A stretch of DNA of 64,000 bases from Pyxicephalus adspersus (taxonomy: Eukaryota; Chordata; Amphibia; Anura; Pyxicephalidae): assembly GCF_032062135.1 (NCBI RefSeq), contig NC_092863.1:17558428-17622427 (forward strand), read 5' to 3'. Position 1 is the stretch's first letter. Every line of letters starts with the position of its first letter. The position numbers were made by a program, and so were the translations under genes. The notes beneath the pieces were generated by a model. It was given only the letters and a program-made list of their open reading frames with translations, had not been told where the DNA came from and made no database searches. Of this stretch, positions 47,276 through 58,702 are shown piece after piece.

Positions 47276-49560
47276 CTATTGGAGATCTGTACAGGAGTCA
47301 GAACAAGAAAGAGACAGGGAGGGGGAGAGATACACTGCAGAGCCAAGACAAATCAAGAGATTGTCAGAAGAGACATGCAAGAAGAAAGACGGGGACAGAC
47401 AGTCGCATAGAGACAAAACGGGAACGAGAGAGAGAAAAAGAAACAAGCGAAACAAAGAAAGGGAAGAGGGATCTAGTGCAGACGGGTTCAAGAACCAAAG
47501 AGGCAGACACACATATTCTCCGAATGAAAAAAGGCAAAGTGCCAGAGAGACATACAGTACCAAATACAGGAGCCAGAAAGACCAGGAAAGTGCAGAACAC
47601 AAGAAAGACTCTACGAAGCAGAGAAAACACAGATGCAGACAGGAGTAGGGCATGCCAGGCAAGAAATGCCCTAAAAGAGTAGAGAAGTTCCAGCCAATAG
47701 TGCAAAAGAGTAGTAGGCACCAGGCAAAAGGTTCACAAGAGATTACAGGGCACCCAGCAGGAGATGCACAGGAGACTAGAGGGAACCAGACAGGAGATGA
47801 ATAAGAGACTAGAGGGAACCAGGCAAGAGATGCATAAGAGACTAGAGGGAACCAGGCAAGAGATGCATAAGAGACTAGAGGGAACCAGGCAAGAGTTCAA
47901 TAAAAGACTAGAGGGAACCAGGCAAGAGATGCATAAGAGACTAGAGGGAACCAGGCAAGAGTTNNNNNNNNNNNNNNNNNNNNNNNNNNNNNNNNNNNNN
48001 NNNNNNNNNNNNNNNNNNNNNNNNNNNNNNNNNNNNNNNNNNNNNNNNNNNNNNNNNNNNNNNNNNNNNNNNNNNNNNNNNNNNNNNNNNNNNNNNNNNN
48101 NNNNNNNNNNNNNNNNNNNNNNNNNNNNNNNNNNNNNNNNNNNNNNNNNNNNNNNNNNNNNNNNNNNNNNNNNNNNNNNNNNNNNNNNNNNNNNNNNNNN
48201 NNNNNNNNNNNNNNNNNNNNNNNNNNNNNNNNNNNNNNNNNNNNNNNNNNNNNNNNNNNNNNNNNNNNNNNNNNNNNNNNNNNNNNNNNNNNNNNNNNNN
48301 NNNNNNNNNNNNNNNNNNNNNNNNNNNNNNNNNNNNNNNNNNNNNNNNNNNNNNNNNNNNNNNNNNNNNNNNNNNNNNNNNNNNNNNNNNNNNNNNNNNN
48401 NNNNNNNNNNNNNNNNNNNNNNNNNNNNNNNNNNNNNNNNNNNNNNNNNNNNNNNNNNNNNNNNNNNNNNNNNNNNNNNNNNNNNNNNNNNNNNNNNNNN
48501 NNNNNNNNNNNNNNNNNNNNNNNNNNNNNNNNNNNNNNNNNNNNNNNNNNNNNNNNNNNNNNNNNNNNNNNNNNNNNNNNNNNNNNNNNNNNNNNNNNNN
48601 NNNNNNNNNNNNNNNNNNNNNNNNNNNNNNNNNNNNNNNNNNNNNNNNNNNNNNNNNNNNNNNNNNNNNNNNNNNNNNNNNNNNNNNNNNNNNNNNNNNN
48701 NNNNNNNNNNNNNNNNNNNNNNNNNNNNNNNNNNNNNNNNNNNNNNNNNNNNNNNNNNNNNNNNNNNNNNNNNNNNNNNNNNNNNNNNNNNNNNNNNNNN
48801 NNNNNNNNNNNNNNNNNNNNNNNNNNNNNNNNNNNNNNNNNNNNNNNNNNNNNNNNNNNNNNNNNNNNNNNNNNNNNNNNNNNNNNNNNNNNNNNNNNNN
48901 NNNNNNNNNNNNNNNNNNNNNNNNNNNGAACAGAATAGAAGACTAGAGGGAACCAGGCAAGTGTTGAACAGAATAGAAGACTAGAGGGAACCAGGCAAGA
49001 GATGCATAAGAGACTGGAGAGAACCGGCAGGAGATGCAGAAGAGACTAGAGGGAACCAGGCAAGAGATGCATAAGAGACTAGAATGAACCAGGCAGGAGA
49101 TACACGAGTATACAGGGCACAAGAAATGAGATACACAAGGGAGTACAGGGAGCCAGTCAAGTGCACAACCAAGTACAGGGCACAAGAACGAGTAAAGGGC
49201 ACCAGGTAGAGGAAAAAGACAGGGTGGAGAACACCAGTCAGAGACACAAGGCAGTAGAAAGCATCACTCAAACATTAAACATACTACAGAGCGCCAGAGA
49301 GAAAATGATTAGGTACAACAAGCCACATTGAGCACCAGAAATACAGAGTTAGGAGTACAGAGTGTCAGAGAGACATGTAGGACAGAGCAGCACTGAACAC
49401 TAGAGAATCATACTGGTACATATTCAAGAGAATACAGACAGCCACGGAGACCAAATGTACAAGATTCAGCACAAACACAGCCAAAGAGTTCCATGTAGAC
49501 TGGAGGCGGCAGCCAGACAAACAAATACAGTAAATGCAGGATTGACTGCCAGAAAGGCTT
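47276..49560 (+). repeat. 33-base minisatellite with decaying flanks
   Basis: The core (47757-47963 and 48928-49090) repeats the units GAGATGCATAAGAGACTAGA and GGGAACCAGGCAA every 33 bases. Because 33 is a multiple of three, the plus strand stays open and reads an 11-residue repeat HKRLEGTRQEM. There is no other sign of a gene. A 39-base variant with an AACAGAATAGAAG insert appears right of the gap. Outside the core, units such as GGCACCAGGCA and AGTACAGGGCACAAG fade into GA-rich sequence on both sides. Confidence 0.9.
47964..48927. other. Assembly gap (964 N)
   Basis: A run of N inside the minisatellite core. The true array length is unknown. The 406-codon frame spanning it is an artefact of reading through N. 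Confidence 0.99.
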
Positions 49561-52500
49561 GTGCCTAGAGTACAAAGAGTAAATACAATGTATACAGGCT
49601 GAGAGGTACAGTTTCAGTAAAAGTTACAGCAATCACTTATCATGACACTGTCGAAGACATCTAATAACAAAAACATAATTAAAAAAAACACACACCTTAC
49701 AAAAAAGGTGAAAAGTATGATGAAGGCTAAAGGAGGAACTATGAAATAAAATATTGTAGTAGACATACAGTGCAGGCCAGAGACAAAGGAGTCAAGCACA
49801 ACCAAAAGTGATAGATTCCAAAGTCCATGGAACCAGTTTAAAAGAAATAGCAATTGGATTCTTCGATCCCCTTTTTTCTGATGACCACTCTAATAATGCC
49901 AGATTTATTAAACCGTGTTCACCCTTTTTACAAATAGTAATCAGTGTTAATTGCTGTACAGTAATTAAACAAAACTGGTGAAGACCTGACTTTGAAATAC
50001 AAATCAAATGTGGGAAATAATGCACTCAAGCAAAGTATGCAATGTCTAAAGCTAACCAGTGGACCTACAGAATACATAATTCTTCCCACCAGCAGGCATC
50101 CTGGTCTGCAACAGATTTGTATATTCGTTATTATATTTAAAAAATATGAGTAGTTTAGAGCTGCAGACCAACTGCACCATGCTATATAAAAAAAACAACA
50201 ACAATACCATACATATGTTGAAGATATGTATGTATGGATATGGAGCATCAATGAAATCTTCAAATATGTTCGGGGTATAAATAAGGTTCAGGAGGACAAC
50301 ATTTTCTATATGAAGCCAAGATCAAGAACAACGACATAACCTCCAACTTGTTAGAGAAGAGCTCAAAGCTAACCTCAGAAACTAATATTTAACTGAAAGA
50401 GAAGATGATGCTTGGAAAAGAACTCCAGCAGACAGGGAATTAAAGCATGCTTACTATTAAAAATAAATAAAATGCAGTGTTATTGGTCTTTTTCTGCCAT
50501 AATTTCTCTGTTTCTATTCAGCAATGCTATCAGATTAGAAAGTTGGCAGTATTACATAAAGATGGCTAAAATCGTCAGAAAAAAGTGTATTTGAACCTGA
50601 AAACAAAAACTTAATATATTGCAGCTTACCATTCCTTAGTTAGTTAGTCTTAACTTTTAAGCCAAGAACATTTTTAGCAAGTACAGAAAATACCTGTTGA
50701 TCTTGCCAGCAATGCCGGGTCCTTGTCACTTCTTGTAAGTTTAAAAAAACCCACAAAGAATCCTATTTTCCTGTGTAACCTTCTAGTCCCGTCAATCCCC
50801 AATGTAACGGAGATGAACAAAGTCAAACATGTTAAAAGTCCAGCCTTTGTTACAACCATTGCTGTCCTCATAAGAACAAAAAGTGTGTTTATCACAAAAA
50901 TAAAAGAAGCCTCCTCACCTAAGGACTTCTCAGCTACAATATAATATATTTTTGTTTTTGAGTTTAAAAACACTTGCAGTAGTTTCTATCTGTACAAACA
51001 TCATAAAAATTTTGGCAAAAAATGGCTAAAATTTTTTCAATGTAAGCTAAAGACCCAGTTCCAGACCTTTCCTATTCTGGAGAGCAGGGATGGGTTTTAG
51101 AAACTGTCAGTTTTTTTAAGGAAGGAAAATCTCTCAAACAGGAACACAGAAAAATGTTTTTCAGTACAGTGGGTTGGGTAACAGAGAAGAGAGTGAGTGG
51201 AGAAAGTGGAGTACAAGTTGACAACCTCTGCAAATGACGTGTACATAATTCTTACAGGTTATGTCCTGTATTAACACTTGGTACTTTTCCATGTTTGTTT
51301 TGCAGCAAGGGACAAAGCTGGTTTGTGAAGGGAATTAGTTGTATTTACTATATGGCCAGTGAACACGCAATTTGTCATTGTCCTCTGCCAAAAGACAGCC
51401 TACAAAAAGGATTAACACAAAGCAATGCCCAATGGAAGTGCAGGTTTGCTTTGTTTGTTTGCCTAAGGTTAGCTTAAAATAAACCTGTCACTCTTAAAAT
51501 GATAATCCACAGGCACCGGGATACAATTCAGGCAATGGCAATAAGCAGAGCTACAAAAGTTAAACAGATGATCCAATCCACTCCCTTACTATATTAAAAA
51601 GTAACACAAAAACTGAAACATTTCGTGTTGACTAAAGGAATGCTGCTGGTTGTCCATCATTTGAACTGATGGGCTGGATTTTTATCAGGTGATCCCTAAT
51701 ATAAGGAAGGATCACAGTTCCGATTGGTTGATCATCCACAAAGAATATAGGGCCAATTTTAAAGTAGCAGTTTCACTAACCAAGTATTTATTGACTTTGG
51801 TTACTTTTTTATTGACTTCTACCAAGCATGAGAATTTTCTTCCACCCAATACTGAAGTTTTCCACCAGCCAACCATTGGAAGAAGTATTGGTTTCAGGCT
51901 AAGTAGTGTATATTTCTGTGCAGATCTGGAACTAATACACCTTTGGGAATTGGGGAATCAATCAAATCTGCAATGCTAGGTGGGATCTCAGGTATACAGC
52001 TTCATATGTTGTCAGGCTACACAGCTGCTAGGAAGACAAATGCATATGACTAATGTTTGTTCTATTCTACGGGAAACTTGTGGATGCTTTTATGGCATTG
52101 TATCAGTGAAGTTTTTCCTTCTGGATCAGTATTTTTAACTGAGGAGGAGGAGTGGCCACACATAAACAAAGCTTTTGGCAGAGTTGTGTGGTCACCACAA
52201 AAAGTGGCTTTTACAAAATAGGCTTTCTATAATTATAGATGAGTAATGCCATTGTAGATATTCATACTTTCCAGCAAAGCTGTTCTTTTAAAAATCAGTT
52301 TTACAAGTTTTCAATTGAATTCCTAAAGCTATACCACGCTCAAAAACTCATCTGTATTCTTTACACTTCATTTTGTTTTCTATTTTTACAAATACAAGCA
52401 AGGAAATTACATACATTTGACTTGACATCGGCATCCCACAATTCACACAACACAATTTATAGACTTTAGAGAAAATTAAGTTATGATAAAGTCTTAATGT

Positions 52501-54108
52501 GCTAGCATGAGGAGTGAAGGGCAGAATGACAGAGAGATGAGCTCATTGGTCTACTACTTCTCCTTTTACTATCCGGTCACTGGTTGGGAGAAGGACAAGA
52601 CCTGTAAATGTTTTTTAACTTCAGTCACGTCTCCTGTTTGGTTGTGTTGTATGGCAAAGATATGAGAATTTTGAGACTGGATTTACACAGATACAAAGCT
52701 TTTGGAAGGTAAAACAGTCACTATATATACATATTGAATCTGTGTATCTTGCTGTTGTATGCCTGAAGTTCAGGTATAAGGCAAACAAAAAAACTGGAGC
52801 CAAGTGAGCCGACCCCTCCTGTGTCATAGTTCAAATTCTAAAAGTGTGCTTACCACTGAATCCAAGAACTTTCAATGGAAAGGAGAAAATACCATACAAA
52901 GGTCCAAAGATTTTGAGACTTCTGACTAAGTGGATCGGACCAGTAGGCCAAGCTCAAAACTGGCAACATATTTGCCAGTGTGTTCTAGGTCTTGGTCCAG
53001 ATGATGTTAAACTGAAGGTTATTAGTGAATGCAACAATAAGCCCAACAACAAGCACATGTACCAAATAATAATGGGCACAGAGTTAAAGAGATCAGCTCA
53101 TTGCATATTAGCAGCAATCTCAACATCAGAAAAAAGAGAGAACATTGTTTACAGGTTAGAATTGGAGATCAGAACACTTCAATTCACACCAAACTTCTTT
53201 CATTGTTAATAGCTCTCCTTGAAATAAAACTATACAAGCTTAAAGAGCTATACAAACTCATTAAAAAATATGTAGTTTTTATTGTAGAATGACTTTGAGA
53301 TACCTTGAAAATGCATTGAATGGTTTGATGGTATACAAGAGCAAAATAATGGCATTATCTGAGAAGAACAAAGACTGTTCAAAGTAGAGGCAAAAGCAGA
53401 AGGGTTAATTAGAGAATGTTAAGCCGATCCATGCGAAATATGAAATAGGAGGGAGGAATAAAAGGGACAGTGGGATGACAAGAGCAAAACATGCAAGTGG
53501 GTGAAAAGAGAAATTAGAACAGACAAAGTGACCAGGCTGCCATACACAATGCCAGGCTGTGCTTGTCCTAAAATGGCCTTGCAAGACACATTTTAATAGG
53601 TTCTGCATGAAAGCTGAGGTCTGGAAACACAACCCCAATCCTCAACAGCTGGCATGCCGCCAGTCTTTCCCAGAATACTGCTGTTTAAAGAGACATCAAA
53701 CTTTTTTTTTCTAAAGACTTTCACGCAACTGCTAAAAATCATTTTAAGGAAATTAAAAAGAAATACAAGAAGAGTCTGCACAAATAATTTTTCAGCTATA
53801 TGTCATGATTCTCATTGCAAGTCCCAGAACTCATTTATGGGAAACGCTTAACAAAAATAACCAGCCAGATAACGTCCTATGTTAAAGCTGTTACACTTTA
53901 GAGGAAGTTTCAAATCAAAGCACTGTGATCTAACCTAAAAGACGTTGTCTTTAAAAGAAGAAGCTGTTAAAATAATGAGTGTATCTAAAGCCAGTATTTT
54001 TTTTCTTTCCCTCTTCCTTGTCCTGTAACCATTGTCTGTTTGTGTGGATACCCAACATTTTATATGGCCATTAGAACAGGAAGATAGGAGATTTGGTATT
54101 ATTTAGAG
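49561..54108. other. RARA1 upstream intron, no gene recognised
   Basis: AT-rich and mostly unique by eye except for the LINE fragment at 50345. A 121-codon plus-strand frame at 52844-53209 has no recognisable features. Confidence 0.5.
50345..50530 (+). mobile_element. CR1/L2-like LINE 3' fragment
   Basis: The reading LTEREDDAWKRTPADRELKHA at about 50386-50448 aligns with the FTxRVVDAW...P...ELKQAW signature of the copy at 16610. It is followed by the 3' UTR block TTATTGGTCTTTTTCTGCCA. Truncated and dead. Confidence 0.65.
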
Positions 54109-55024
54109 CAGTGTTTCTTGTCCTTTTTACCACGGGGAAACCCCTAAACTAACATTTTTGTCTTCAAAGAATCCCTTTAGTAATTACTATATCCACAGAT
54201 CACAGTATATTAGTGTGCTGGTCAACAGGAATACTGCCTCCTACATCGCTAGCCAGGGAAAAATATTATCCTTACTGATAGCCAAAAAGATCATTGGTAA
54301 TCCTTAAACTGACCTGAAAAGTATAAATCACTCATTGCTTAAGGAACCTCTAGCAACCTCTAGAGCAGGGGTGTCAAACTCTGGCCCAGGGGCCAAATAT
54401 GGCCCCCAATGTCTTTTTTTTCCCGCCCAAAGAAATCCTAAATATGAACTGCAGCTGGCCCGCCGCTGCAATAACATAGTGCAGCTACTACAATTCCCAG
54501 CATCATTCGCGTCTATAGACCAGCGGGCTCTTTGCCTATGCGTGGCCCCGCATTGGACTGTCTATAGACGCAAATAATGCCGGTAATTTTAGCAGCAGCG
54601 CTATTTCAATGAAGAGGGAGTTTCAGCCGCGGGCCATTAATAAGATTAAGCTCCGCATTGGCCGCGTCTGGCATTTCCTGCACTCCCCCTCAGCTGTATT
54701 TTTCCTTGCTATTACAAGGAATGGACTTGGTTGGATTTTCATCGAAGAATATTGTTATAATTATTGTTAGCCTGTGCAAAAAGGTTACCAATAAATGTAA
54801 AATGTATGCCTCTTTCTCTAATATAAGCTTGTTCCAGGTTGAATGTGAAGCAAAACCTCTTTGTTTCCATATATTTCCCAATTTCCCCAATTTTTTCAAT
54901 AAATTTAAAGGTTGGCCCACGACTTCATCTAAGTTTTTCATTTTGGCCCTCTGTGTATTTGAGTTTGACACCCCTGACCTAAAAGAACCCCAGGGATCCG
55001 GGGAACTCTGGTTGAGAAATACTG
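54109..55024 (+). mobile_element. hAT-like element, family A, interrupted by another hAT
   Basis: Left end CAGTGTTTCTTG and right end GGTTGAGAAATACTG. The flanks ATTTAGAG and ATTAGGAG match at six of eight bases. The interior is collinear with the 2988 copy (ATTACTATATCCACAG, GGAACCTCTAGCAACC) until the inserted element at 54366-54976, then resumes with AAAAGAACCCCAGGGA. Confidence 0.8.
54366..54976. mobile_element. hAT-like element nested in family A copy
   Basis: The termini CAGGGGTGTCAAACTC and GAGTTTGACACCCCTG are a perfect 16-base inverted repeat, the well-known hAT terminus type. Inside, GCGTCTATAGAC and GTCTATAGACGC form another inverted pair. The target duplication is not clear. No coding frame resembling a transposase remains. 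Confidence 0.8.
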
Positions 55025-55270
55025 ATTAGGAGAGATGGCTTCTGACTTCCTATTAAGTCTTCGAGACAAGAAAGTATGGAAAATCTTATCAATAAAACAC
55101 ACAAACTTTCAGGTCTCATGGAACCCCAGGTAATACCAATTTATTGTAAAAAAGTGGGATAAATACTCCTTAAATTGATGGCCAGTGGTAAAAATGTCCA
55201 TGTTACAGTGGTAATTAGAATGACCCCCCTAAAGGCACCTGAAAAGCTATATTGGATTATGCAGCTGGCA

Positions 55271-55600
55271 GCATGGTGGCTCAATAGGTTAGCACTCTGG
55301 TCTTTGCAGCCCTAGGTTCCAGGTTCAAATCTCAACCAGGACACTATCTGCATGGAGTTTGCAGGCTCGCATTTGCGTGGGTTTCCTCTGCGTACTCCAG
55401 TTTCCTCCCATGCTCCAAAACAACATGCAGTTAGGTTATTTGGATTCCCCCTAAAATTAACCTTAGACTGTATTAAAGACATATGACTATAGTAGGGATA
55501 TTAGTTATGAGCCCCTTTGAGGGACAGTTAGTGACACAACTATGGACTTTGTACACCGCTGCAATATATGTTGCTGCTGTATTATTAATATGTAATATTA
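55271..55600 (+). mobile_element. tRNA-promoter SINE, near full length
   Basis: It opens with a tRNA-like head: A box TGGCTCAATAG (55277-55287) and B box GTTCAAATC (55323-55331), both fitting the pol III consensus. The body contains TGCATGGAGTTTGCAGGCTC, GTTTCCTC and CATGCAGTTAGGTTA. The 3' part GAGCCCCTTTGAGGGACAG...CCGCTGC ends in an ATT-rich tail. This 3' part is the inverse of the fragments at 18265 and 20408 and the same strand as 58530. Confidence 0.8.
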
Positions 55601-58529
55601 AAGTGCCACTGGCCCCAAAAATTTGCTGATACTATAATATAGTAGGTCAATGAGCCACTTCCTCTGGAGAAACACCAAAGTTCCACTGAACCATGGTAGA
55701 GAGAATGGTTGGTCTAACGAATAAACAGTTGACTCTGGAAGCTAAACAGCCAAACCAAGAAACTATGTACTCTGGATGTGTACTTTGGTAGCTAAACCAA
55801 ATTAAAAAAATATTGATAAAATGATTTACATATCTTGGTTCCCCAAACAGACAAACTTTTCCTCATTGTTTCTAGTAGCTAAAGCAAACAAGGACCAAAA
55901 TATGGTAGCTTTCCGCTATTGGCGTGTTTTAGAAAAGTAAAGCCTCTGGGGCCTGTCATCCCGATCTTTGCTTCAGAACTTAGCAAGTCACTGACCTAGA
56001 ACAAGGACATGGTGAAGTGTTACAACACCTGGCTTGCATATGGATGCATTAGGTAGTGCAGCTGGGAAAAGTAAGGATTGGGATAACTGCACTAGAGCAA
56101 GCACTGAAAATGCTTTGGCTTACTAAACATTTATGTTTTGTGGTTCTTGTAAATATGAATGATGCTAAATGACACTTTTTAAAGAAAAGGCAGATCTCAT
56201 GTTAAAGAAAATAAATCTGATGCCATTTTACTAAAGCCACAGTCACATGACTCTCCAGCAGGGGCCATTCTTCAGTTGCCCACGTCAATGTCCATGTGTC
56301 ATGGACACTCTTTGGTAGATGTCCAGCTGTGGGAACATTCCTAGGAGCCAGAAGAGAAGACTGTGCCAGTCTGTATGCACACATCCCTTAAAATGGATTT
56401 GCAGTCCCACCCTAGACCTGTAAATGGATTCCACAAGGAACCTGGACAGCAGATTTAAGGAAGTATATATGAATCTTTAAAAAATGCGGAAAAGAATAAA
56501 AGGGTAGGGATAGGTAAGCTACTGATTACAATTATTATTGCCAACTAGAAAAACTACTATGTTCTGACTTGTTGTCAGCCACTACTCTGGACATCAGAAC
56601 ACAGAATAGGACAAATAGAACTAGAAGCCAGTTGCTGAGAAACAGAAGTGAATGCCAAGCAACCAATCACACAGAAACGACTTAATGGCACTTGATGGAA
56701 TAGGTTATTTATAAACGGCACTTTAAAAGTTAAGGAAAAACTCCAGACCGTATGCAAATGTCCAAACAATGCCATCATTGTAATTCTGTACTGTAAACTA
56801 TTGCATAGAGCTGACACTTATAAAGATCAGTTAGGTAATTTGCTTTTGGTTTTGTTCTACTCTTCTCCTTTTTTAACCCTTACCTCTTGCTCAGTCTAAT
56901 ATTTTGGTCTTGGAGATAACAGTCATCTGGACTAATGGCTAAATCTACCCAGCAGATACACTGACAGCAATTTTATCCAAAACTAGAAGTAAAAAGTTTT
57001 GCCTTTATATCAAAACGTGATCTTCTGGCACTTTTATTGCCAGGTCCCAATACCTTAGGCACCTTTCCCAGAAAAGCATGCATTCTTGGGCGTGGGAGGG
57101 TCTACTGCTGGCTATTTTGTGTCTGTAAAGCGGCACTGCACTGCCAATAAGTTTCTTTTGGCAAACCGCATGAAATGTAAGGATTTCATCCATGTCAACT
57201 TTGCAGAGAAAGTATACAGCTATCCACAATCTATGTTTATTACTAAGCACTGACTCTTGTTTGGAGTGCTCCCTAATTACCCCAAATAGATTGTTGATAT
57301 AAGTTCAGGCTCACATGGGAACACAAGAGTTAAGTGTTTCGGTCTTGTAACCTGCTCACGCCTCCATAAAAATTTAGGAGATTCCCCACAGACACAGAAC
57401 AAACTTACAGATACACACAGAAACTCACACAATAGGGCAGGGACCTTTTCTTCTGCTGCCGTCTGATATGGAGGGGGCACTCCCCACCCACGGGTGTAAC
57501 CCGTTCACTGCTTGGCCAAAGGTCCAGGATGGAGCGCTGGCTGGCTTTTGCCAAGTCTCATCTAAAATTAAATCTAGCTTTAGGAGATGTGGGAACAGCG
57601 GCCAAACACACATACTAAAGGATGGAGGGAGAACAGGAGGCGGCACAAGAGCATGCAGAGATGGTGGGGAGAGCAGTGAGGAATGGAACCTGGAGGTTCA
57701 TATATTACAAAGGAAGACAGATGCTGAGGGATGTTTTAGTCTCTTGAAACCTGGCTTCTAACAAGCCTGCCTTGCTACATAGGAAAGACTTTTATATTTA
57801 TTACCCTGCAAGCTGTATTGGTTTCAATATATGCACATGTGTAATTACATTACAAATTTATACTCCATGGTGTAAAGTAGAAACCGGCGAAAGGACAAAG
57901 ATAAGTGAAAACCCATGTTGGGAAAAGAAATAGTTTTTCACAATTTGGTATTGGTGCCCTCTCTATGTTATGGCCTGTCCTATTCCCATCTAGCCAGTTA
58001 TTACAGTGGGAAATCAAGGAGCAGCATAAAGCACAACTCTAGCGCTAGCTTTCCTTTGATCAGTGAAATGGTAAACAAAAACCCATTAAAGTGTAAAATA
58101 ACTTCTGAACCACTATTTAGTTTTACAAATTCTATAATTTTATAACCTGTGACTCTTATTCACTGCTGCACCAATATACTTTTCACACTCCCTCTACCCT
58201 TAACAAAAGCATGGCCTAATAGGTGAGGGGGAAAAGGAGGTGTGAACATGGCAGACATGAACATATAGATACACGCAGGATTCTTTTAGATATTTTTTTT
58301 GCTTTTATTACTAGAATTAGATAAAGAAAGGTGAGCGGGGGTTAGTCATACCCCAAAAGATCACGATCAAGATAGGCTATAACATAAAAAAAAACAAACA
58401 ACACCTACTCATTCACCAAGAGATCACTGGTACTTATAATTGATACTACTCCCTCCAGCTTACAAAATCTATAATATATTATCATTGATTAGAATAGCTC
58501 CCATCCTATTGTGTGTTATGTCCCCCACC
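55601..58529. other. RARA1 upstream intron, no gene recognised
   Basis: The stretch 55935-56000 carries the GGCCTGTCATCCCGATCTTT block of the dispersed family. The stretch 57430-57680 is GC-richer and non-repetitive, a second possible first-exon or enhancer region, without a convincing donor on the minus strand. Confidence 0.45.
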
Positions 58530-58702
58530 TCCTAGATTGTAAGCTCTTCGGGGCAGGGTCCTCTCTTCCTGTGTCACTGTATGTATCTGTCTGTCATTTG
58601 GACACCTATTTAATGTACAGCGCTGTGTAATATGTTGGCACTAAATCAATCCTGTTTATTATTATTATTGTTATTATTATTATTAATATTAATAATATTA
58701 TT
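58530..58702 (+). mobile_element. SINE 3' fragment with ATT tail
   Basis: CCTAGATTGTAAGCTCTTCG to AATCCTGTTTATTATTATT. Opposite strand to the copies at 18265 and 20408, with a long imperfect ATT tail. Confidence 0.75.

Noticed and set aside
47764..48984. 406-codon open frame
   Set aside because: It reads through 964 N and a 33-base minisatellite whose period is a multiple of three; there is no protein evidence.
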